Source: Candidatus Berkelbacteria bacterium
GTDB lineage: Bacteria; Patescibacteriota; UBA1384; 2-12-FULL-50-11
Assembly: GCA_024654065.1 (NCBI GenBank)
Contig: JANLIQ010000057.1
Span: 1 to 12,241, forward strand
DNA: 12,241 nt
Direction of reading: 5' to 3'
A program made the position numbers and the translations under genes. Positions within the stretch are counted from its first letter, which is position 1, and every line of letters starts with the position of its first letter. Below, one piece after another: positions 1 to 6,463 of the stretch. The notes beneath the pieces are model-generated. The model searched no databases. It worked only from the letters and a program-made list of their open reading frames with translations, and was not told the origin of the DNA.

Positions 1-74
1 CACCAACCCGATCTTTGGAGCTCCTCTAAAAATTTGAACTTGTTTGGTCTTTATATTACAACTAGGAAGGCTTA

Positions 75-815
75 ATGAAAGAATTGAAAATAATTGCAAT
101 TCCCAATCTTCCAATTTTTAAAAAAGGTGATGATGTCGCCCAAATAATTTCGGGGACTTCGAAGAACAGCGGAATTCTGATTGATGAGAATGACATTGTC
201 GTAATAGCTCAAAAGATAGTTTCAAAGGCCGAAGGTGCACTTGTTAACCTAAAAGATGTGACGCCCACCGACGAGGCAAAAAAACTATCGGAGAAAACCG
301 GGAGATCGCCTGAAATCTGCCAAGTCTATATTGATCAGTCAAGTAAAATTCTAGGCACCAAAGGTAGAATGGTTATAACGGAACATAAAATCGGTTTTAT
401 CTGTACAGGCGCAGGTGTAGACAGCTCAAATCTGGCCAATAAAGACGAGAATATGGTTTCTCTTTTACCAAAAGACCCTGATAGAAGCGCTCGAGAAATT
501 AGAGATGGCATTTACCAAGAAACTGGCAAGAGAGTCGCGGTAATAATCAACGATTCTTTTGGCAAGCCAGACAGGGAAGGCTCTTACGGTATTGCCATTG
601 GAATTGCTGGTATCAGCGTACTCGAAACGCAGAAAAAGCATGATTTGTTCGGCAATGAATCCAATAATAAAATTGCGTTGATTGATGAACTAGCGGCTGC
701 GGCATCGATACTTATGGGTCAATCTGATGAGAAACAACCTGTAATTTTGATTAAAGGCGCCGAGTTCACCATCGATGAAAGCGCGGATATTAGGAAAATC
801 TTGATTCCACAATAG
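75..815 (+). CDS. cofE: CofE-like coenzyme F420-0:L-glutamate ligase
   Basis: 246 residues, close to the usual size of stand-alone CofE. In this family the enzyme adds L-glutamate to the F420 precursor using GTP, in the cytoplasm. Family blocks seen: PNLPIFKKGDD (10-20), AQKIVSKAEG (45-54), AGVDSSN (113-119), LLPKDPDRSAREIR (130-143), NDSFGKPDREG (159-169), AIGIAG (174-179) and DELAAAASILMG (204-215). The start is set by an AGGAAGG ribosome site at 64-70, four bases before the ATG. It converges with the glycosyltransferase gene, with 16 bp between stop codons and no clear terminator. No other F420 gene is in view, so the acceptor could be F420 or another glutamylated molecule. The family call is strong; the substrate is inferred. 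Confidence 0.88.
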   Translation: MKELKIIAIPNLPIFKKGDDVAQIISGTSKNSGILIDENDIVVIAQKIVSKAEGALVNLKDVTPTDEAKKLSEKTGRSPEICQVYIDQSSKILGTKGRMVITEHKIGFICTGAGVDSSNLANKDENMVSLLPKDPDRSAREIRDGIYQETGKRVAVIINDSFGKPDREGSYGIAIGIAGISVLETQKKHDLFGNESNNKIALIDELAAAASILMGQSDEKQPVILIKGAEFTIDESADIRKILIPQ

Positions 816-831
816 CCAGACTATCTCATAA

Positions 832-1971
832 CTATTTAACTAATCTCTCGAAGAGAGCGATCTGTTTGGTTATCATACCGTTGATGGAAAAGTTGTCTTC
901 GACGAATTCCTTAGCCTTGGTGGTTAAGATTTTTTGGTGTGATTCGTTAGCCAAGAGCTCTTTGACCGAATTAGCAAACTGACGCGGATCGTGAACGACA
1001 ACGGCCACATTGTCGGGGTAGACTTCTGGTTGAATCGGAGAGTAAAGGGCGACTACTGGCGTTCCAGCGAGCATCGCTTCGCCAATTACTAGTCCTTGGG
1101 TTTCAGTCTGCGAAGCAAAAACAAACGCATCGGCGGCGCCGTAAATTTTTTGGGTGTCTTCTTTGGGTAAAGCGCCGGAACAGATTACCTGGCGAGCAAC
1201 ACCCCATTTTTCGGCCTGGTCTTGGGTCTCGACTAAGTCACCAGGGCCAACCAGCAGTAAAACGGTTTTCTGATCTTGTAGCAATGGCTGGGTCATTTGA
1301 ATCAGTTTGACAATATTTTTCTCCCGAGAGACTCGACCGACATACAGCAGAAGGTTGGTATCGGCTGGAAAGTGAAAACGCTCAGCAATCTCTCGTTTAG
1401 TGTAAGCAGTTTCGGGAATATGGATGCCAGTTGGAATAACATCCATATTTTTTCTGACCCCGTAGAGCGACAAGCGTTTGGCAATAACTTGGCTTGGGAC
1501 AATGACAGCGTCCATAATGCTCGCAACGTCTCGAGAGCGAGTCCGCATTCGCCAGGCACCGATCTCGCCAGCGTAAGCCCTCCCGTAATCCTCAACCAGG
1601 GTGTGGTAAGTAAGAACATTTGGCCGGTCAGATTTTAGCATCGCTTTCTCGAAGGCGTTTGGCGCCCAAGTTAGGGTATGAAGCCAGAAAGCGTCGGGCT
1701 TAAAATCTTGAACAATTTTTTCGATCTCTTCGCCGGCGCTAGTGACTGAAAACAGACGTTCTTTTTTATGGAGAGCTGACATAAACCAACGGCCAATTTC
1801 CGAAGAACTAACTGGGAAGTGCTCTGGTCGGATCTTACCTAAACCGTCATATCGTGGAGCAACAATAACAACTTTATGCCCAGCTGCGACAAAACCATCT
1901 ACGCTCGTATTTATTGAGGTCGTAACTCCGTTGGCTAACGGGTAGGTGACGGAGCCGATGATAATCTTCAT
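832..1971 (-). CDS. GT4-family glycosyltransferase (glycolipid-type)
   Basis: 379 residues with the GT-B layout of family GT4 retaining glycosyltransferases. The N-terminal domain carries the glycine-containing loop PLANGVTTS (11-19). The C-terminal nucleotide-sugar domain begins at YVGRVSREKN (210-219) and contains the E-x7-E motif (E290 and E298, within SQTETQGLVIGEAMLAG). Overall shape resembles bacterial diacylglycerol glucosyl- or mannosyltransferases, so cell-envelope glycolipid synthesis is the best guess; donor and acceptor cannot be read from sequence. It starts 9 bp after the stop of the AI-2E-like gene, with AAGG about six bases before the ATG, so the two are probably one transcript. 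Confidence 0.85.
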   Translation of the reverse strand: MKIIIGSVTYPLANGVTTSINTSVDGFVAAGHKVVIVAPRYDGLGKIRPEHFPVSSSEIGRWFMSALHKKERLFSVTSAGEEIEKIVQDFKPDAFWLHTLTWAPNAFEKAMLKSDRPNVLTYHTLVEDYGRAYAGEIGAWRMRTRSRDVASIMDAVIVPSQVIAKRLSLYGVRKNMDVIPTGIHIPETAYTKREIAERFHFPADTNLLLYVGRVSREKNIVKLIQMTQPLLQDQKTVLLLVGPGDLVETQDQAEKWGVARQVICSGALPKEDTQKIYGAADAFVFASQTETQGLVIGEAMLAGTPVVALYSPIQPEVYPDNVAVVVHDPRQFANSVKELLANESHQKILTTKAKEFVEDNFSINGMITKQIALFERLVK

Positions 1972-1980
1972 CGGCCTTGG

Positions 1981-3000
1981 CTAACTTTTTTGTTTGGAAG
2001 AAAATGTATCACGAATTAAAGGCCAGTCTTCGGCGATGACAGAGATGGCGGCCGCCATAGGGACGGACAGTAGCACCCCCATTAGACCGTAGAGTTTACC
2101 ACCGATCAGAATAGCTAGAATAACGATGAAGGGGTTGAGTCCGACAGCCTTGGACATGATACGTGGCACTAGAACGTTACCTTCAAGCTGTTGAACTACA
2201 ACATAAACTAGCAGAGTAAGGAATCCCTGTAGTGGCGAGTCTACTAATCCGACTGCTACTCCCGGTATTGCCCCGATCCACGGGCCTAATATTGGAATAA
2301 CTTCGGTTAGCCCCGACCACAAACCTAGGGTGAGCGCATAAGGAGAGCCCACAATAAACAGACCGATCGTGGTAAATACTCCAACGACAAACATTAGGAA
2401 TATCTGGCCACGTAACCAAGCACCAAGTTTTGAGGCAATTTTACGAGTTGTTTCGCTCAACGCCTCGTATTGTCCAGCCGGCAATAGGCCACGATAAATT
2501 TTCTTCAAGCCTTCTTCCTCTAGGAGGAGGTAAAAAGTTAGTACTAGAACCGTGATTACTGCTACAACACCGCTGATTACACCGACTGTTTTCGAAAAGA
2601 GAAGCTGTCCAAGGTTACTTAAGGAACCGGAAAGTTGATTAAGATTTTTGGCAATTAAATCAGAAAATTGAGGTAAAAAGCCATCACCTTGACGACTAAG
2701 AGTCTCCGTATAGCTAGGCAAATTAAGTGTGAACTCTTGAGTCTGGTGTACTAAAGGCGGGACTAGAAGCGAGAAAATTGCTGCCAAAGCAACGAAAAGA
2801 AGTAGAAATACCGAGATGACCGCACCGGGTCTCGTAATATACTTTGCCCAACGATCAACTGTTGGCGAGAGGCCTGCAACGATAATTAAAACCAGAAAGA
2901 GTAAAACGAATACATCCCGGATGTAATACACAAACCAAACCCCTAGCAGAATAAGTATAAGACGAACTAGGGTGGAATTGGTTATATCTATTTTTGTCAT
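1981..3000 (-). CDS. AI-2E family (PF01594) membrane transporter-like protein
   Basis: 339 residues from the ATG at 3000; an in-frame TTG one codon earlier is less likely. Many hydrophobic segments are visible: a pair near residues 12-45, one near 60-80, a long soluble stretch (about 85-140), then four or more helices to the C-terminus. The family signature lies in the C-terminal half: GLTEVIPILGPWIGAIPG followed by QQLEGNVLVPRIMSKAVGLNP. Family members include AI-2 exporters and Na+/H+ antiporters, so the substrate is unknown. It is the first gene of a likely two-gene operon with the glycosyltransferase. No strong Shine-Dalgarno sequence is present, and a candidate promoter lies very close upstream. 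Confidence 0.88.
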   Translation of the reverse strand: MTKIDITNSTLVRLILILLGVWFVYYIRDVFVLLFLVLIIVAGLSPTVDRWAKYITRPGAVISVFLLLFVALAAIFSLLVPPLVHQTQEFTLNLPSYTETLSRQGDGFLPQFSDLIAKNLNQLSGSLSNLGQLLFSKTVGVISGVVAVITVLVLTFYLLLEEEGLKKIYRGLLPAGQYEALSETTRKIASKLGAWLRGQIFLMFVVGVFTTIGLFIVGSPYALTLGLWSGLTEVIPILGPWIGAIPGVAVGLVDSPLQGFLTLLVYVVVQQLEGNVLVPRIMSKAVGLNPFIVILAILIGGKLYGLMGVLLSVPMAAAISVIAEDWPLIRDTFSSKQKS

Positions 3001-3017
3001 CAACCAAAGCGTAACAA

Positions 3018-3046
3018 AATATATCCCTGGCGAGAATACTTGTCGG
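3018..3046 (-). promoter_or_regulatory. Candidate promoter for AI-2E/glycosyltransferase operon
   Basis: On the minus strand CCGACA (3041-3046) and TATATT (3018-3023) are separated by 17 bp. The -35 match is partial and overlaps the 3' end of tRNA-Pro, so read-through from the tRNA is an alternative. The predicted 5' leader is only about 11 nt. Confidence 0.4.
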
Positions 3047-3115
3047 GGTGACTGGACTTAAACCAGCGGCCTCGCGAACCCGAATCGCGCGCTCTATCAA
3101 CTGAGCTACACCCCG
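3043..3115 (-). tRNA. tRNA-Pro(CGG)
   Basis: A full cloverleaf on the minus strand: acceptor CGGGGTG paired with CACCCCG (C1-G72, typical of proline), D-stem GCTC/GAGC, anticodon stem CGCGA/TCGCG with loop TTCGGGT (anticodon CGG, G37), T-stem GCTGG/CCAGT, discriminator A. CCA is not encoded. The D-loop has A19 instead of G19 and the T-loop has T56 instead of C56 (loop TTTAAGT), a matched change of the 19-56 tertiary pair. A likely -10 box, TAGAAT, lies on the minus strand at 3128-3133 and overlaps the divergent promoter of the zinc-ribbon gene. Confidence 0.95.
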
Positions 3116-3120
3116 CTTTC

Positions 3121-3149
3121 TTGACACATTCTACCTGAAGAGGTAAGAT
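3121..3149 (+). promoter_or_regulatory. Sigma70-type promoter of the zinc-ribbon gene
   Basis: A perfect TTGACA (3121-3126), a 17-bp spacer and TAAGAT (3144-3149). Transcription would begin near 3156, about 33 nt before the TTG start at 3189. It overlaps the likely tRNA-Pro(CGG) promoter on the other strand, so the two may interfere. Confidence 0.65.
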
Positions 3150-3176
3150 TCTTCCACGCTCATGTGTGGAGCGACC

Positions 3177-3183
3177 AAGGAGG
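3177..3183 (+). promoter_or_regulatory. Strong Shine-Dalgarno site that decides a TTG start
   Basis: AAGGAGG, five bases (GAACA spacing) before TTG at 3189. The in-frame ATG at 3162 lies upstream of this site with no ribosome site of its own, so the TTG is preferred. Confidence 0.65.
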
Positions 3184-3188
3184 GAACA

Positions 3189-3422
3189 TTGAGGGACTCA
3201 GAAAGGGTCAAGTGCCCTAACTGTGGCGAGACGCCACAAAGGATAAGTCGGGCTAAAGCAGGGGGTCACCCTGACTGGCGACGATATGCACGTGGACAAG
3301 TCGGCAGAAACGACGAGATCTACATTTGTAACGGTTGCGGAAGCCTTTCCGCACGAAATCCCGATACGAACCATATCGCAATTGTCGGATCGATGGGACT
3401 TGGTTCCAACCCAGCGATCTGA
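3189..3422 (+). CDS. Small zinc-ribbon protein, function unknown
   Basis: 77 residues from the TTG start (86 if the ATG at 3162 is used). Two CxxC knuckles are visible, KCPNCGE near the N-terminus and YICNGCGS about 41 residues later, which would form one four-cysteine zinc ribbon. The rest is polar and basic between the knuckles and uninformative after them. I do not recognise a specific family. Its own promoter and strong ribosome site argue that it is a real gene. Nucleic-acid or protein binding is typical of such ribbons but is only inferred here. It lies between tRNA-Pro(CGG) and the disrupted tRNA-Arg locus. Confidence 0.6.
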   Translation: MRDSERVKCPNCGETPQRISRAKAGGHPDWRRYARGQVGRNDEIYICNGCGSLSARNPDTNHIAIVGSMGLGSNPAI

Positions 3423-3430
3423 ATCCGAGA

Positions 3431-3461
3431 GGGACGAGAGTGCGCACTTCGCTTTCGTCCC
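3431..3461 (+). terminator. GC-rich stem-loop after the zinc-ribbon gene
   Basis: GGGACGA (3431-3437) pairs with TCGTCCC (3455-3461), with a further inner GCG/CGC stem. It starts 9 bp after the stop codon. No T-run follows directly, so it is a weak or factor-assisted terminator, or an mRNA 3' structure. The rest of the gap to 3542 holds only a small ATACG/CGTAT hairpin (3486-3498). Confidence 0.4.
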
Positions 3462-3542
3462 CACTACTTTAGAATAGTCAGTAGGATACGCTTCGTATAA
3501 AGCTCATAAAAAGGCGTTTTTGCTCACTTTAGGCATGTAAAA

Positions 3543-3578
3543 GCCCTCGTAGCTCAGTAGACAGAGCAGTTCCGTCCT
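3543..3578 (+). pseudogene. 5' half of a tRNA-Arg(CCT) gene, interrupted in the anticodon loop
   Basis: GCCCTCG acceptor strand, TA, D-stem GCTC/GAGC with an 8-nt loop, A26, anticodon 5' strand GTTCC, then G-T-CCT. The half is 36 nt to the last anticodon base, exactly as in the intact tRNA-Arg(CCT) at 4234. No matching 3' half (GGAAC, a TTCGA-type loop, CGAGGGC) occurs anywhere in the window. The D-loop AGTAGACA lacks the usual GG. Joining this half to the 3' half at 4270-4305 would give a broken acceptor (C6-A67) and an unpaired anticodon stem, so simple splicing between the two is unlikely. Confidence 0.65.
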
Positions 3579-3588
3579 TGACAAAGGA

Positions 3589-4278
3589 ATGGATAACACT
3601 GAATATGGGTATATGGGTTATAAGTGGTTAAGCGATAAAGAGAAGCAATCTATAGTATCGATGCGACAAAGAGGTCTGTCGCTCAGAGAAATAGCGAAAG
3701 AGTCCTGCCGATCAAAAGCTACCGTTGCCAGTTTAGTATGTGGGGTGAGTGTATTGCCTGAATACTTGGAACTCTGGAATCGGAAGCGGGGAGGAAACGG
3801 GGCTAGGGCCGTAATCAGATGGAAACAGGCAGAGAAACGCGCCATTAATTTATTATCTGACCCGAAAACTCGTGACGCATTGATTATTTGTAGTTGCTTG
3901 TATTGGGCTGAAGGTAACAAAAAAGATTTTGTTCTCACAAATACTGATCCAGAAATGATCAGGGTATTTGTCAGACATCTCATCAAATTAGGTCTCAATA
4001 AAAGTAGGATTCGGATAAATATACGAGTTTATCAGGATATAGATCAGAAATCCGCAGGAAAATATTGGGCGGGAGTCGTTGGTATACCAAGTAAACAAAT
4101 CGGTAATTTCAACGTTCTCGAAGGAAAGAAAACTGGGAAACTAGAATTCGGTATGTGCCGACTACGGTTAACTAGGGGTGAAGATTATTTCAAATTACTC
4201 CTAAGTACTGTAAAATTAATCGGGCTAAACAATGTCCCTATAGCTCAACGGATAGAGCTACAGACTCCTAGACTGTAG
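3589..4278 (+). CDS. HTH plus LAGLIDADG-like endonuclease-type protein in a tRNA-Arg locus
   Basis: 229 residues. Residues 15-52 form a resolvase-like helix-turn-helix (MRQRGLSLREIAKESC, then SKATVASLV). Residues 98-112 (LIICSCLYWAEGNKK) fit the LAGLIDADG helix, followed by TNTDPEMIRVFVRHLIKLG (117-135), which resembles the strand-helix part of the same fold; KYWAGVVGIP (158-167) follows. A single motif suggests a homodimer. It starts 10 nt after the broken tRNA-Arg half, and its last 15 codons run through the 5' part of the intact tRNA-Arg(CCT), so the natural fold probably ends near residue 215. AAAGGA directly abuts the ATG, too close for a normal ribosome site, so expression may be poor or start elsewhere. 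Homing or transposition activity is inferred from the fold and location. Confidence 0.7.
   Translation: MDNTEYGYMGYKWLSDKEKQSIVSMRQRGLSLREIAKESCRSKATVASLVCGVSVLPEYLELWNRKRGGNGARAVIRWKQAEKRAINLLSDPKTRDALIICSCLYWAEGNKKDFVLTNTDPEMIRVFVRHLIKLGLNKSRIRINIRVYQDIDQKSAGKYWAGVVGIPSKQIGNFNVLEGKKTGKLEFGMCRLRLTRGEDYFKLLLSTVKLIGLNNVPIAQRIELQTPRL
4188..4216 (+). promoter_or_regulatory. Candidate tRNA-Arg promoter inside the upstream ORF
   Basis: TAAAAT (4211-4216) with a weak TTTCAA (4188-4193) 17 bp upstream, ending 17 bp before the tRNA 5' end. It would let the tRNA be made independently of the ORF it overlaps. Confidence 0.35.
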
Positions 4279-4305
4279 ATGTAGGTTCGACTCCTACTAG
4301 GGGCA
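4234..4305 (+). tRNA. tRNA-Arg(CCT)
   Basis: Complete cloverleaf: GTCCCTA/TAGGGGC acceptor, D-stem GCTC/GAGC, loop CTCCTAG (anticodon CCT at 4267-4269), T-stem GTAGG/CCTAC with loop TTCGACT, discriminator A, CCA not encoded. A15 with T48 replaces the usual G15-C48 pair. The anticodon stem has an A31-A39 mismatch at its last position. The 5' half overlaps the end of the LAGLIDADG-like reading frame, whose stop codon falls in the 3' strand of the anticodon stem and the adjoining variable-loop base. Confidence 0.92.
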
Positions 4306-4344
4306 CGGAAATAACTCAAAGGTCAAAATTCAAAACTGCGAGAA

Positions 4345-4560
4345 CTACCCAACCTGATCTTTGAGTTTAGCCGAAGGGTTGAACTGAACCGTCTTGTCGT
4401 CTCGAATGTAGAATGAGCCAAAATCTGCAATAACGACTTTTTCGCCTTTCTTGAAGTATTCGGTTAGGGTTTCAGAAAAAGCATCAACGAACTTCCCCGC
4501 TTCCTCTTCAGAAAGCTGGCTTTTCTCAGCAAGTTTTTTAGCGAATCCCTCCCGATTCAT
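4345..4560 (-). CDS. Short HU/IHF-family DNA-binding protein lacking the DNA-binding arm
   Basis: 71 residues against about 90 for ordinary HU. The N-terminal helices (MNREGFAKKLAEKSQLSEEEAGKFV and onward) and the core VVIADFGSFYIR match HU. The long beta-arm with its RNPxTG tip is missing: the chain passes from YIRDDKTVQ straight to the C-terminal FNPSAKLKDQV helix. The dimer body should form, but minor-groove wrapping by the arm would be lost, so DNA bending may be weak or the partner different. It starts 16 bp after the rny stop and is probably in that operon. It converges on tRNA-Arg(CCT). Confidence 0.85.
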   Translation of the reverse strand: MNREGFAKKLAEKSQLSEEEAGKFVDAFSETLTEYFKKGEKVVIADFGSFYIRDDKTVQFNPSAKLKDQVG

Positions 4561-4576
4561 TACTTACAGTCTATTC

Positions 4577-6064
4577 TTAGCGAGCAATTTCAGCAAACCG
4601 TGTTTCGCGAATAACGTTAACTTTGACCGTACCCGGGTACTGCAGATCTGCTTCGATCTTGTTTGCGATATCTCGTGATAATTTCATTGCTGTTAAGTCG
4701 TCGATTGTTTCGGGACGGACTAATACTCGGACTTCGCGGCCAGCCTGAATTGCAAAAGATTTCGCAACGCCAGTAAATGAATTGGCAACGTTTTCAAGTT
4801 CAGTCATTCGCTTAATAAACTGTTCCGTAGACTCACGACGTGCCCCTGGACGAGCGGAAGAAATTGCGTCAGCAGTGCGAGATAGAATTGCTTCGACAGT
4901 TTTTGCGTCCGTGTCTTCGTGACTTGCCTCAATACAGTGAATGACTTCTTCGCTCATGCCGTATTTACGAGCCAATTCAACACCTACATCCACGTGAGAG
5001 CCTGGCACTTCGTGCGAAACGGCCTTACCGATATCGTGCAGAAGAGCGCCTTTTTTAGTGATGTTTATATCCGCCCCCACTTCTTCCGCAAGGAGTGTGG
5101 CGATATGGGTAACTTCAATTGCATGTTGGAGTTGGTTTTGGCCGTAACTAGTTCGAAACTTCATTGAACCAAGTAGTTTCACAAGTTCTGGGTGGATCCC
5201 AACAAGATTCACTTCTTGGATTGCCGTTTCACCTGCTTCTTTGATTTCATCTTCAACCTGAGATTGAGCCTTAGCAACTAGTTCTTCAATTTTAGCTGGT
5301 TGGATACGACCGTCTTTAATTAGCATCTGTAGAGCGTGACTAGCCACTGCTCGGCGGATTGGATCAAAGCTAGAGATCAAAACAGTCTCTGGTGTTTCAT
5401 CTACGATCAGATCAACTCCAGTTGCTTTTTCAAATGCTTGGATATTTCTACCTTCTTTACCGATAATTTTGCCTTTAATCTCATCGTTGGGCAGATGGAA
5501 TGCAAAGATTGTCATCTCGGCCGTCTGATCGGTTGCCAGTCTTTCAATAGCTGTGGTGATCAACTCTTTGGCAACAGAGTCCCAATGAGATTTCATCTGC
5601 TCCTTCATGGAGCGAATCTTGCGGATAATATCGTCGGAGTAGTCCTTCTCTACTTCTTTGAGCAGTTTTTCGTGTGCTTCTTCCTTGGAAAGCTTTGCAA
5701 TTTTAGAGAGTTCTTTTTCTTGGTCCTCGCGTAGTTTAGTGATATCTGCTTTAGCTAGCTCTAATTGCTGGGTCTGGTTTTCTAACTCAGATTTCTCACC
5801 TTCGACTTTCTCCATCCGGCGCTCAATCGAAACTTCTCGTTCACGCAACTGAGACTCGACTTTCTCGAGTTCCTTTCTTCGAACGTTTTCTTCTTTTTTC
5901 GCTTCTTCCTTGAGCTTAAGAGCCTCTTCTTTACCCTGGAGAATTAATTCCTTATATTTTCCCTCTTGATCCTCTTGTGAGCGAGTCAATAAAACTTGTC
6001 GGACGATATAGCCACCGGCCAGGCCACCCAAAGCGGCGAGAACACCGATCGTTAATGGTGTCAT
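4577..6064 (-). CDS. rny: Ribonuclease Y
   Basis: 495 residues, near the usual length of about 520. In order: an N-terminal membrane helix (about 5-25), a long charged coiled coil (about 30-160), a KH domain with GKIIGKEGRNI (198-208), an HD domain with the diagnostic HDIGK (343-347) and SHEDTDAKTVEAIL (381-394), then the C-terminal domain. RNase Y is the membrane-anchored endoribonuclease that starts mRNA decay in many Gram-positive and CPR bacteria. The start is supported by AAAGGA seven bases upstream and by a strong promoter at 6118-6146. The HU-like gene follows in the same direction. Confidence 0.97.
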   Translation of the reverse strand: MTPLTIGVLAALGGLAGGYIVRQVLLTRSQEDQEGKYKELILQGKEEALKLKEEAKKEENVRRKELEKVESQLREREVSIERRMEKVEGEKSELENQTQQLELAKADITKLREDQEKELSKIAKLSKEEAHEKLLKEVEKDYSDDIIRKIRSMKEQMKSHWDSVAKELITTAIERLATDQTAEMTIFAFHLPNDEIKGKIIGKEGRNIQAFEKATGVDLIVDETPETVLISSFDPIRRAVASHALQMLIKDGRIQPAKIEELVAKAQSQVEDEIKEAGETAIQEVNLVGIHPELVKLLGSMKFRTSYGQNQLQHAIEVTHIATLLAEEVGADINITKKGALLHDIGKAVSHEVPGSHVDVGVELARKYGMSEEVIHCIEASHEDTDAKTVEAILSRTADAISSARPGARRESTEQFIKRMTELENVANSFTGVAKSFAIQAGREVRVLVRPETIDDLTAMKLSRDIANKIEADLQYPGTVKVNVIRETRFAEIAR

Positions 6065-6117
6065 GATGTAGTCCTTTCATAATTATCATATTTTCTTCAA
6101 TGTTAGATTCTTAAGGC

Positions 6118-6146
6118 ATTGTATTCCCGATTGAAGACCGAGTCAA
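6118..6146 (-). promoter_or_regulatory. Promoter of rny
   Basis: On the minus strand TTGACT (6141-6146), a 17-bp spacer and TACAAT (6118-6123). The leader is about 46 nt and holds the AAAGGA ribosome site. It is divergent from the promoter of the membrane-protein array. Confidence 0.7.
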
Positions 6147-6199
6147 ACAGTGGTTAAAAAGCTTCAAAAAACTAGTGAATAGCTCTGTATGGAAATAAT

Positions 6200-6228
6200 T
6201 TGCTAGAAGGTGATTCAAAGAATAAGAT
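6200..6228 (+). promoter_or_regulatory. Promoter of the membrane-protein array, probably leaderless
   Basis: TTGCTA (6200-6205), a 17-bp spacer and TAAGAT (6223-6228). Only eight bases separate the -10 box from the ATG at 6237, so transcription would start at or next to the start codon. The -10 box is identical to that of the zinc-ribbon promoter. Confidence 0.5.
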
Positions 6229-6236
6229 TATTAATA

Positions 6237-6440
6237 ATGGATGTTCATAATGAAGTTGGTACAGGATTGAAGGCATCGCTTTTGATGTTTGTCTTAGTAC
6301 TGGTTGGAACTCTTGTTTACTTTGTCGTACAACAAAATGATGAATTATTTCAAATCTACGCCGCGCAGGATGTTGACACCGTTCTTACTCGTCAAAGCGT
6401 TACCCCCAACAAAGTTGACAGTACCCAACCTGCCCCCTAG
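6237..6440 (+). CDS. Array gene 1: short membrane protein, anchor module only
   Basis: 67 residues from the ATG at 6237. The GTG at 6210 is less likely because it lies between the promoter boxes and because the paralogs begin at the ATG-equivalent position. The VH dipeptide, GLK and the helix LLMFVLVLVGTLVYFVV align with the anchors of the four downstream paralogs, but the HTEHEH tail is reduced. After the helix come about 35 polar residues and no domain. No close Shine-Dalgarno sequence is visible, which fits a leaderless mRNA. It starts the array and lies 23 bp before gene 2. It may be a diverged or truncated member. Confidence 0.6.
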   Translation: MDVHNEVGTGLKASLLMFVLVLVGTLVYFVVQQNDELFQIYAAQDVDTVLTRQSVTPNKVDSTQPAP

Positions 6441-6463
6441 AGTGGTGTTAGGAGGAAACTATT

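Noticed and set aside
1..74. A promoter for the CofE-like gene (TTGAAC at 34-39, TATATT at 52-57)
   Set aside because: The spacing is only 12 bp, too short for a sigma70-type pair; the true promoter may lie before the window.
3543..4305. A single intron-containing tRNA-Arg joining the left half to the far 3' half
   Set aside because: The joined product has a C6-A67 clash in the acceptor and no anticodon-stem pairing, and the base before the 3' part is T, not the terminal G of group I introns.
4919..5852. Plus-strand frames opposite rny
   Set aside because: Composition is what the antisense of a coiled-coil and HD-domain gene gives; no ribosome sites or family patterns.
6210..6236. GTG start at 6210 for array gene 1
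   Set aside because: It falls between the promoter boxes, and the alignment to paralogs begins at the ATG at 6237.
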